Below, one piece after another: positions 1 to 6,041 of a DNA stretch of 6,041 nt. Within the stretch, counting starts at the first letter, position 1. Every line of letters begins with the position of its first letter. The position numbers were made by a program, and so were the translations under genes. Under the pieces are notes generated by a model. The model was not told where the DNA came from and did no database searches. It saw only the letters and a program-made list of their open reading frames with translations. Source of the stretch: Candidatus Aegiribacteria sp. (GTDB taxonomy: Bacteria > Fermentibacterota > Fermentibacteria > Fermentibacterales > JCC-6). Location: assembly GCA_030638185.1 (NCBI GenBank), contig DAOWFD010000162.1:1-6041 (forward strand), written 5' to 3'.

Positions 1-993
1 ATGTTCATCATTATTATTGGCCTGAAATACTGCGACCTCCACCCCTCCAGCATTTGTTTCATTAATGGCAATAAGCTCGTCCCGGTCTGCATAGGCCTTG
101 TAATAGCTATTGTTCTCTGGGAATATGTCTGCTGCCGTCCATCTATCAGCTGACAATAAGAAAACACCAAGATAGTAATTAACACGACAGGGATACCAAT
201 CATATGAAGGAAGGGACATTATGCTACAGTATCTATATATGTATCCATGTCCAGACGGGGGTGGTTCTGTGCCTGTCGACCAATGCCAGTTATTTCCGAT
301 TGTATAGCCCTGTTCCTCCAGCAAGCATGAGAAGGGTAAAGAGTACTCATTTGCTGCAGGATTCTCCTCGCACATTGACGAGTAGTGCTCTGTGGCAGAG
401 TAATATCCCTGATCTTCGGTGTAAGCTTCCTGTCCATCCGGACAGTCCATACCACCAGTACCGATGACGTATCCTGGAAAAGATCCCGGTGGATAATTCG
501 ACATGTATTCAGAAATGTTTGTGAAAACCTCATTATTGTAGTTATCGGGGTTGTTAGTTCTCTTGAATCCTCCGGCGATTACGTTAAGCCCGTTCTCCCT
601 GGAGGTATTGGCAACGTCAATATAATCGTTCCATGTGTACGACGATTCGATAAAGCTGCGCATAAATACAAAATTAATTCCTGAATTCTCTGCTTCTACC
701 AGGACGTCAGTTAACTCTCCCAAGACATCGAAGTCGGGATAGTAGTACCGCTCGTACAAGTCGAATAATTTGTAAGTACTCCATGAACCGGACCATCCCA
801 CTGGGAAGTAGTTCTCTTGATTGCAGTAAGTACTAAATAAGTTATCTGGGTTTAGATAATTCCAGGCTTCTTCAAAAGTTATAGCATTCTCGTGAACCTG
901 ATAGCGATTTGAAGCCTCAACCAGGGAGAAAGAACTCCCAATAATGAAGAGCGTGGTAAAGAGCATGAGAATAAGGCTGTATCTTGAATGCAT
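1..993 (-). CDS. Secreted protein of unknown function, possibly TIM-barrel hydrolase-like; 3' end outside window
   Basis: The frame is open from an ATG at 993 to the left edge, giving 331 residues without a stop; the C-terminus is missing. An in-frame TAA directly precedes the ATG, and a Shine-Dalgarno sequence lies six bases upstream, so the start is firm. Residues 1-27 form a Sec signal peptide: a basic residue at R4, a hydrophobic core LILMLFTTLFIIG (7-19), and a likely signal peptidase I cut after V-E-A27. There is no lipobox. The mature part is rich in Asn, Tyr, Ser and Trp and has six cysteines (57, 184, 208, 223, 256, 269), which could form disulfides outside the membrane. Strand-like segments INFVFMRS (106-113), LNVIAGGF (136-143) and GYVIG (174-178) alternate with helix-like ones, and PSYDWYP (262-268) recalls the D-x-YP strand of some glycoside hydrolases. 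This fold is inferred; no catalytic residues could be assigned. The gene is co-directional with the MutL-family gene but 723 bases away, so it probably has its own promoter. Confidence 0.85.
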   Translation of the reverse strand, partial: MHSRYSLILMLFTTLFIIGSSFSLVEASNRYQVHENAITFEEAWNYLNPDNLFSTYCNQENYFPVGWSGSWSTYKLFDLYERYYYPDFDVLGELTDVLVEAENSGINFVFMRSFIESSYTWNDYIDVANTSRENGLNVIAGGFKRTNNPDNYNNEVFTNISEYMSNYPPGSFPGYVIGTGGMDCPDGQEAYTEDQGYYSATEHYSSMCEENPAANEYSLPFSCLLEEQGYTIGNNWHWSTGTEPPPSGHGYIYRYCSIMSLPSYDWYPCRVNYYLGVFLLSADRWTAADIFPENNSYYKAYADRDELIAINETNAGGVEVAVFQANNNDEH

Positions 994-999
994 TTATGA

Positions 1000-1007
1000 C
1001 CCCTCTC
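1000..1007 (-). promoter_or_regulatory. Ribosome binding site of the secreted-protein gene
   Basis: On the minus strand GAGAGGGG lies six bases before the ATG at 993. Together with the in-frame TAA immediately upstream of that ATG, it fixes the start codon. Confidence 0.65.
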
Positions 1008-1048
1008 AGTTATGTTGAGCACACATCACTTAAGGCAAGCAATGGACC

Positions 1049-1067
1049 AATCCGGAATCGGATTATA
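1049..1067 (-). promoter_or_regulatory. Possible -10 box with overlapping inverted repeat (operator-like)
   Basis: The plus strand reads AATCCG-GAAT-CGGATT at 1049-1064, a perfect 6-bp inverted repeat with a 4-base spacer. On the minus strand a TATAAT match occupies 1067-1062 and overlaps one arm. It lies about 70 bases upstream of the secreted-protein start and points the right way. No good -35 hexamer is seen at normal spacing. A promoter with an overlapping operator is one reading; chance in AT-rich spacer is the other. Confidence 0.2.
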
Positions 1068-1212
1068 AAGTCAATTGTATTCAACCCTAATGTGATTCAG
1101 TTCTGAATAATATATAGTTTAACCTGTTACCAGACTCAACTGTGAATATCAACTACGTTCCCTGGAAGGATGATGTTCCTGAAATGGAGACTGGTTGAAC
1201 TCTTACTGATCC

Positions 1213-1236
1213 GGTTTCCGGGAACACCCGGGAACC
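1213..1236. repeat. Strong 10-bp hairpin with AACA loop
   Basis: GGTTTCCGGG (1213-1222) pairs with CCCGGGAACC (1227-1236) across the four-base loop AACA. All ten pairs form in RNA from the plus strand, with one G-U. No T-run follows on either strand, so it is not a classical intrinsic terminator. It could be a structured RNA element, a protein-binding palindrome, or part of a lost mobile element. Confidence 0.5.
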
Positions 1237-1716
1237 ACGGGTTTATGGATATGCTGGTTTCAGGGGAGAGGTAAGTTCTGTTGCGGAGTTACTGGCAGTA
1301 TCATCAGCTCAGGTAGAGAAATTTAGGAAATTGTAGACTGATGGGCTATATTATGAGCAAATCCCGGCATGGCGAGAAATCAAGTTTCATAGTGGTCGTT
1401 ATGCTTGCTTATCTCTGTTCGACTGATTTTAGCAGTTTATCTCAAATTGCAATTATGGAAGTTTTGGCTCTCTTCCGGAAGCGATGGCATCGATGCCTGC
1501 AACAAGAACAATCATATCCTCCTACAGTGGCTCCGGATCTCAGGTTTATCGACCTGGTTGATATTTGCATAAATACTTAAGATTCCTTGATATACACGAA
1601 ATGTTCTGTGTACAGAAGTAACCTGCCTTTGTTATTTATCGGTTTCTTCATCGTTACATTTACGGATTCTTCAGTTCAGACAGGCTGGTTCGAGAGACAC
1701 GGAGTCCGGAGACCGG

Positions 1717-4205
1717 TTATCGAGTGAAGTGACCAGTTCCATCTGACGAGATCACCAGGAACGGTCGGTAGATACCCGAGCGTATCTTGGTCTCGGGGAA
1801 GAGGGCTGAATGGATACCTTCAGAGGATTCAAGAGATTCTAGTATTCCAGGAGTCATATTCCTCTCACCGATACCATTCAGTATGAGCAGCGAGAAGGGA
1901 AGGTCTTCCTGGCCGGTGATGAACATCCCCGGCTCGCATCCCAGCCAGGAGATCAGACTATTCGAAGAGATAGATGGGCAGACCAGCCCCGCAAGCTCCA
2001 TCTCTCCTGCCTTTTCAAAGATTTCAAGGTCGGCGGGACTGCTTGTAAAAGCAATGTCGCCTTTCTGTAAAGATGTACCGATGGGTCTGAGTTTCCCACG
2101 AACGGTTCTGCCGAAGCCCAATACTCCCGGTAGTTTCAGGCCTGTGCATTCTATGTTGACCGTTCTGTTCAAAACTGTGCTGGTAATTCCTCCGGCAAGC
2201 GGGCTTTCAATCACTATCGGGGTCATGTTGTACTGGATGGTAACAGTACCGAGTATATGATCTATATCGGTTACAAAACCCGGACCAGGAGCCGTGCACA
2301 TGCTGACCGGAGGATCATTAGCTATCAGTTGCCCTCTGTACACGAAGTCACCGGTCGAGATCCGCAGGAATTTGTTCATCTGCCCTGGCTTTATCCCCAT
2401 TTTCCGGCATACCTTGACCACATGGGGCAGGTCATCATGTTCCATGTCCTCTTCCATCATCACAACACCAGGAGGTAGGATTTTTGTTATCCTTCCATTC
2501 ACAGGGCTGTTGTATACCGCCATGTACTGTCTGGTGCTGTGCTTAAAGATGGTGTCTCCGGTTTTAACCATATCCCCCGGTGATACATTGACGGCTCTCC
2601 TGATCTCTTCATCACTCAGGTCGGAAGGCCACGATCTGGCGGTGTTGACATCCAGAACGAACTGCCTGGGAGGAATCTCTGTGATCTGTCCCAGGCACTG
2701 ACCGGGCTCAACAGTGTCATTTTCCTGTACATTGAGCATTCCAGAGAAGGGCAGAGACATGCCGAACCGGATCTTCTGTTCAACTGGAGGATCGATTTCC
2801 CGGTGGGAGAGCTGTACAGTTTCTTTCCCGAAGTTGTTTCCCTCCCGGAAATCAATTGGCAGAGGGTCATTTTTTCTTCTGCAATCTATCAGAAGAGGTA
2901 AACCGTCGGACACATCTTCCAATCCCTGAATCCGGTGTCCAAAGACCTGTACGGTTATATCAGTTGTGTCTTCCAGGTAGAGATATCCGCCGGCTCGTAC
3001 GGTTTTCTTTCCGAAGGGTCCTGTGATTTTCACGAATTTGCCCGATATCCTGCAGGGTGGGCTGAGTACTCTGCATACCGGCTTGAGGCAGTCCTTCAGA
3101 TAGTATTTCAGGGCAGCAGAAGGAAAGCTCTGAAGCAGCGCTCCAAGATGGGGACTTCTGAAGAAACTGTCTACGTAAAGAGTGGTGAGCCCCGGCGGTC
3201 TGAATGCCTCCGCCAGCATCCAGGCTGCTCTTTCGGGGGATGAGTGGGAGAATATGCCCCCCGTTCCTATGAGCATATCCAGATCGTCAAGCCGGAATCT
3301 CTTTCCGGAGAGAGTACTCAGAGGCGGATTGATGGCAGAGGGGGGGCTGATTCCGAGCATCTCCCGCCAGGACAGTCCTCCAGGGTCGTATGCCACATCC
3401 AGATGATGATTCCAGGCTGTTCGCAAACCTTCAACGGCAATTGCAGCTTCTATAACGCAGGCCGTTTCACAACGGGGAAGGGTAGTGGGAAAGAGGGTTT
3501 TGCCCATTATCCAGCTCCTGGCGGTCTCGGAATCCACTCCGGGTATGTGACGAAGTACAGCAGGCAATCCCACTTCAGCAAGTGTGTTTGTCATGCTGAA
3601 TGACATTCCTATATTGGCGGCCACAGTACGCTGCAGTTTGCCGTCCGCTACTGTGAAGATGTCTGTGGTCGCTCCACCCATGTCCACCATAAGCGCTCCT
3701 TTACCCATTTCCCTGCTGCACACCTCAAGCATTCTGGAAACACCCATGGGCGTTGGCACCACGGGCGCGGATACCAGATCGAGCAATCGGGAATAGCCGG
3801 GAGCTCTCTTCATTACATGTTCCATGAACAGGCTCTGCACTGCCATGATAGCCGGTCTGGGATTGATCTCATGATTCCCCGGAACCACATTCTCGGTAGT
3901 CTGCATATCAAAATTACTATCCAGTGCCTGCCGCACATATTCATGGGCCTTCACATTTCCGCAGAAAAGTACCGGCAGCTTGCCTGATCCGTACTTTGGT
4001 TCCGGTTTAGCGAGATTGAGCATATAGGCCATGGTTACAACACCGGATACTGCGCCGCCATCGGTTCCCCCGGCCATGAGCACCAGATCGGGATTAAGAC
4101 GGCTCATCCTATCGATCAGATCAAGCCTGCCTCCCCGGCTGTCCATTGCGAATGTGCCGGAGATGACCGTGTGCCACGAAGGCATGCACGGGTGTATATC
4201 ACCCG
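1717..4205 (-). CDS. MutL/GlmL-family protein (glutamate mutase accessory protein), 3' part, disrupted by an antisense group II intron
   Basis: Family members (MutL/GlmL, PF13941) are ASKHA-type ATPase-like proteins encoded near coenzyme-B12-dependent glutamate mutase and thought to protect or reactivate it; the mutase itself is not in this window. About 828 native codons remain. The frame stays open through the intron edge to a TTG at 4272, and the residue numbers here count from that TTG. Family marks are PDLVLMAGGTDGG (61-73), LPVLFCGN (99-106), LFMEHVMKRAPGY (148-160), the second phosphate-binding motif LMVDMGGATTDIF (194-206), ANIGMS (219-224) and GTGGIFS (336-342). Residues from about 410 carry repeated segments shaped like barrel-sandwich domains: PFSGMLNVQENDTVEPG (508-524), SPGDMVKTGD (564-573) with SPVNGRITKI (589-598), STGDFVYRGQ (639-648) with APGPGFVTDI (661-670), and SPLAGG (690-695). 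The first 22 codons of the open frame lie in intron sequence, so neither that TTG nor the ATG at 4215 is a native start. The ASKHA N-terminal part, including its first nucleotide-binding loop, is missing and is expected right of the window. The stop is TAA at 1717-1719. Family assignment is confident; function in this organism is inferred. Confidence 0.85.
4189..4205. repeat. Perfect inverted repeat abutting the intron insertion point
   Basis: CGGGTG (4189-4194), spacer TATAT, CACCCG (4200-4205) form a perfect 6-bp stem directly 5' of the proposed intron start. It lies in exon sequence and codes on the minus strand for part of G-D-I-H-P. By position, CACCCG would be the IBS1 target that pairs with intron EBS1. 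It may matter for target recognition or may be a coincidence of the coding sequence. Confidence 0.5.
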
Positions 4206-4647
4206 GTGCAGCCATGCTGCATAAAAGATGAGGGAAGGCCCCTCGGAGCCGCCTTGCAGGAGGAGGCTTCAAACCACCGTAAGCTGCGCCGGTTAAGAGC
4301 CGGGGTGGTGAGCGTTACGGGAAAGGCCGGACACAAGATTCGGTCAGGTAAGTTACAGGGAGACGAACGGAAGTGAACCACTGATGAAGTGTCGAAATCG
4401 CGTGGATGGGGTCAAAACCGGGGGGTAGTCGTTACCCTGGGATAAGTCTGGCGGGAACCTGTTTACTGGCCAGACGGCCTCCGGCATACAGGTGGCGTGA
4501 ACCTGAAACAGGCTTTTTTTGTGGAACGTGGGAACCTGTCGCTCTGATGTTAAGGGAGAAAAATACAAGTGGAGGCCCCATTAGTATGAGAGTACCGAGG
4601 CAGAGCACAGGGGCGGAGCGACCCGTAGTAGCGATGAAGGTTCTGTA
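4206..4647 (+). ncRNA. Group II intron ribozyme domains I-III
   Basis: The non-coding 5' part of the intron is dense in helices. Examples are GAGGG-AAGGC-CCCTC soon after the 5' end, CCGG-TTAAGAG-CCGG near 4290-4303, and a long stem closed by GGCCCC (about 4574-4579) against GGGGC (about 4610-4614). The segment ending in GACCCGTAGTAGCGATGAAG just before the maturase start resembles the conserved stretch that precedes the open reading frame in RmInt1-like introns. Domain I would hold the exon-binding sites. Individual domain limits were not resolved. Confidence 0.7.
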
Positions 4648-5967
4648 ATGGAACTGGAGCAAAGGGGGTGCATTGTTCAGTCTGAAGTAGAGAAAGCAAC
4701 TGGAAACAGGAGGACTGGATTGAAACAGACAAAGCCGTTTAGTATTTCCAAACGAGAGGTTTGGGAAGCGTACAAACGGGTCAGGGCCAACAAGGGGTGC
4801 GCTGGAGTTGATGGGCAGTCGATAGAAGATTTTGAGACAGATATGGAAAACAATCTGTACAAACTCTGGAATCGGATGTCCTCCGGCAGTTACTTCCCAA
4901 AGCCGGTGCTGAGGGTAGAGATACCCAAAGCCGACGGCGGCATAAGGCCGCTTGGAATACCGACCGTTGAAGACAGAATTGCCCAGCAGGTTGTAAAACA
5001 GCAACTGGAGCCGGAATTGGAGAAACATTTCCATCCTGACTCTTATGGCTATCGACCGGGCAAGTCCGCTCTGGATGCAGTCGGGAAGGCACGAAAGAAC
5101 TGCTGGAAGTACGACTGGGTACTGGACATTGATATCAAGGGATTTTTCGATAATATCGATCATGATCTTTTGATGAAAGCAGTACGCTGGCACACAGATG
5201 TGAAATGGGTGGTTCTGTACATAGAGCGGTGGCTAAAATCACCGGTCTTTATGCCTGATGGATCACTTATTCATCCGCAGAAAGGGACTCCCCAGGGTGG
5301 AGTTGCCAGTCCTTTACTGGCTAATCTCTTTCTTCATTACGCATTCGACAAGTGGATGGTGCGGGAGAATCCCACAATTCCATTTGAGCGTTATGCTGAT
5401 GACAGTGTATGCCATTGTAAGAGCCAGGCTCAGGCGGAAGAGCTGAAGGAGAAACTGAAGGAAAGGATGAATGAAGTTGGATTGGAACTGCATCCTGAGA
5501 AGACAAAGATTGTCTACTGTAAGGATAGCAATCGGTCTGAGGGTTTTCCCTGTATAAGTTTTGATTTTCTGGGCTATACATTTCGCCCTAGAAGATCAAA
5601 GAGTAAGCGGGGGAAGTACTTCATTGGTTTTACTCCTGCAATCAGCAGCAAAGCAGCCAAAGCAATTCGGCGAATCTCACGAAGCTGGCAGTGGCCCAAA
5701 CGCAGTAATCTGGATTTGGAGGATTTGGCCAGGCTATCCAATCCTGCTATTCGGGGATGGATAAGCTATTATGGGCGGTTTTACAAATCGGAATTATACC
5801 CAACTCTATGTTGTCTGGATCGACGTCTTGTGATGTGGGCAATGAGGAAGTACAAGCGTTTTCGAGGACATCGCAGGAAAGCAGCACAATGGCTGGGTCG
5901 CATAGCGCGACGAGAGCCGGATCTGTTCGCGCACTGGCGATTACTCTACGCTTCGGCTGAACGATAG
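4648..5967 (+). CDS. ltrA: Group II intron reverse transcriptase/maturase (class D, no endonuclease domain)
   Basis: The 439-residue protein helps fold and splice its own intron RNA and copies it into DNA at new sites. The RT fingers-palm runs from about residue 35 to 310. GCAGVDGQSIEDF (50-62) is the RT0/1 region and IPKADGGIRPLGIPT (92-106) is RT2. The catalytic Asp sits in LDIDIKGFFDNIDH (159-172), QGG (216-218) is RT4, and YADD (249-252) supplies the other two metal-binding aspartates. SFDFLGYTF (304-312) is RT7. Domain X (maturase/thumb) covers about 365-432, with GWISYYGRFYKSELYP (370-385) and a basic KYKRFRGHRRK (401-411). It ends at LFAHWRLLYASAER, with no HNH/En domain, as in RmInt1 relatives; these prime reverse transcription from nascent strands at the replication fork. 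The length is normal for that class. ATG 4648 has GAAGG about eight bases upstream. The stop TAG directly abuts domain V. No frameshift or catalytic loss is seen, so it looks active. Confidence 0.95.
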   Translation: MELEQRGCIVQSEVEKATGNRRTGLKQTKPFSISKREVWEAYKRVRANKGCAGVDGQSIEDFETDMENNLYKLWNRMSSGSYFPKPVLRVEIPKADGGIRPLGIPTVEDRIAQQVVKQQLEPELEKHFHPDSYGYRPGKSALDAVGKARKNCWKYDWVLDIDIKGFFDNIDHDLLMKAVRWHTDVKWVVLYIERWLKSPVFMPDGSLIHPQKGTPQGGVASPLLANLFLHYAFDKWMVRENPTIPFERYADDSVCHCKSQAQAEELKEKLKERMNEVGLELHPEKTKIVYCKDSNRSEGFPCISFDFLGYTFRPRRSKSKRGKYFIGFTPAISSKAAKAIRRISRSWQWPKRSNLDLEDLARLSNPAIRGWISYYGRFYKSELYPTLCCLDRRLVMWAMRKYKRFRGHRRKAAQWLGRIARREPDLFAHWRLLYASAER

Positions 5968-6001
5968 GAGCCGGATGAGCGGAGACGTTCACGTCCGGTT
6001 C
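5968..6001 (+). ncRNA. Group II intron domain V (catalytic core)
   Basis: This is the canonical 34-base hairpin. The lower helix begins GAGCCGGAT (5968-5976) and closes with GTCCGGTTC (5993-6001). It contains the catalytic triad AGC (5969-5971). A two-base bulge AC (5991-5992) sits between the helices. The upper helix GAGCG/CGTTC is capped by a GNRA tetraloop, GAGA (5982-5985). All elements needed to bind the catalytic metals are present. Confidence 0.95.
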
Positions 6002-6041
6002 TGTGAGAGCCTGCGGGGGAGGTTCCCGTGGGCTACTCGAC
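6002..6041 (+). ncRNA. Group II intron domain VI with branch-point adenosine
   Basis: GAG (6005-6007) pairs with CTC (6036-6038), and AGCC (6008-6011) pairs with GGCT (6031-6034). A6035 is left bulged between the two helices; it is the branch-point nucleotide whose 2'-OH starts splicing. The stem continues TGCGGG/CCCGTG with two wobble pairs. The last bases, GAC, would be the 3' end of the intron. Confidence 0.9.

Larger units (their letters stand above)
994..1716. other. Intergenic region without a supported gene
   Basis: This 723-base gap separates the stop of the MutL-family gene from the start of the secreted-protein gene. All six frames are broken into short pieces. The longest, a 79-codon plus-strand frame at 1341-1580, has no visible ribosome binding site and no family motif. 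I see no tRNA, CRISPR array or recognisable insertion-sequence end. It holds one strong hairpin and one small inverted repeat (listed separately). No intrinsic terminator with a T-run is seen just after the MutL-family stop. The region may be plain spacer or a decayed gene beyond recognition. Confidence 0.55.
4206..6041 (+). mobile_element. Group II intron, RmInt1-like (bacterial class D), inserted antisense to the MutL-family gene
   Basis: This is a complete-looking retroelement: ribozyme domains I-III, a reverse transcriptase/maturase gene in domain IV, then domains V and VI. The 5' end is placed at GTGCA (4206), close to the GUGYG consensus, followed by a hairpin TGCAGC-CAT-GCTGCA, as in other bacterial introns. 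The 3' end is placed at 6041 because the bulged branch-point A6035 would then be seven bases from the splice site, the usual distance, and the sequence ends in GAC, fitting the usual AY. The intron is on the plus strand and the host gene on the minus strand, so host-gene mRNA carries the antisense intron and cannot splice it. Mobility would be by retrohoming with a spliced lariat and the maturase. The 3' end is secure to about one base. The 5' end rests on the consensus alone; I could not identify a fully complementary EBS1. Confidence 0.88.

Noticed and set aside
204..684. Several plus- and minus-strand frames inside the secreted-protein gene.
   Set aside because: They are out-of-frame shadows of the continuous 331-codon minus-strand gene, which has the signal peptide and ribosome binding site.
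1453..1515. A 20-codon minus-strand mini-frame with AGGAGG just upstream (1518-1523).
   Set aside because: The spacing to the ATG is only two bases and the peptide is very short with no known match. It is likely chance.
1341..1580. A 79-codon plus-strand frame, briefly considered as a transposase remnant because of the FRKRWHR segment.
   Set aside because: It has no ribosome binding site and no catalytic motifs, neighbouring frames do not continue any transposase, and there are no terminal repeats. The resemblance is too short to support a call.
1581..1716. An intrinsic terminator just after the MutL-family stop.
   Set aside because: Short complementary stretches exist, but no stable stem followed by a T-run is seen on the minus strand.
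4206..4272. A start for the MutL-family protein at TTG 4272 or ATG 4215.
   Set aside because: Both lie in intron sequence, neither has a Shine-Dalgarno site, and a start here would still lack the family's N-terminal nucleotide-binding part. The open frame through the intron edge is accidental.
4432..5193. A 253-codon minus-strand open frame opposite the maturase gene.
   Set aside because: It overlaps intron RNA and the strong RT frame on the other strand, has no recognisable domain, and is a shadow of that gene's codon pattern.
4206..6041. Group IIC assignment for the intron because of the palindrome at its 5' flank.
   Set aside because: The maturase motifs, such as LDIDIKGFFDNIDH and the LFAHWRLL end, match the RmInt1-like class rather than the IIC proteins.

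Overview
The window holds three parts. A minus-strand gene for a secreted protein runs off the left edge. A long minus-strand gene of the MutL/GlmL family, which serves coenzyme-B12-dependent glutamate mutase, fills the middle. A group II intron on the plus strand fills the right-hand third and ends at, or within a base of, the last base of the window. The organism is a bacterium, since it carries a bacterial-type retroelement, Shine-Dalgarno starts and a Sec signal peptide. The large MutL-type protein and the Asn/Tyr/Ser-rich secreted protein would fit an uncultivated anaerobe, possibly of the wider FCB group, but the lineage cannot be fixed from this sequence.

Layout: 1-993 (minus) encodes the first 331 residues of an exported protein. 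It has a clear signal peptide and an alternating strand/helix pattern that recalls a TIM-barrel hydrolase. The stretch 994-1716 has no convincing gene. It contains a strong hairpin (1213-1236) and a small inverted repeat next to a TATAAT-like box that could serve the secreted-protein gene. From 1717 to 4205 (minus) lies the 3' part of the MutL/GlmL-family gene, about 828 codons, with the AGGTDGG and DMGGATTD motifs followed by a long C-terminal region of repeated barrel-sandwich-like segments.

From about 4206 to 6041 (plus) lies a group II intron of about 1.84 kb. It comprises ribozyme domains I-III, a 439-residue reverse transcriptase/maturase without an endonuclease domain (RmInt1-like, bacterial class D), a textbook domain V, and a domain VI with a bulged branch-point adenosine seven bases from the end. 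The intron lies antisense to the MutL-family gene, so it cannot splice out of that gene's mRNA. The gene therefore appears disrupted, with its N-terminal part expected beyond the right edge. The insertion point directly follows a perfect 6-bp inverted repeat in the exon. These features are well supported; the exact 5' intron boundary is the least certain coordinate.

I did not find a new defence or regulatory system. The most notable points are the antisense intron disruption of a cofactor-enzyme accessory gene, the palindrome at its insertion site, and the unusual repeated C-terminal architecture of the MutL-family protein.
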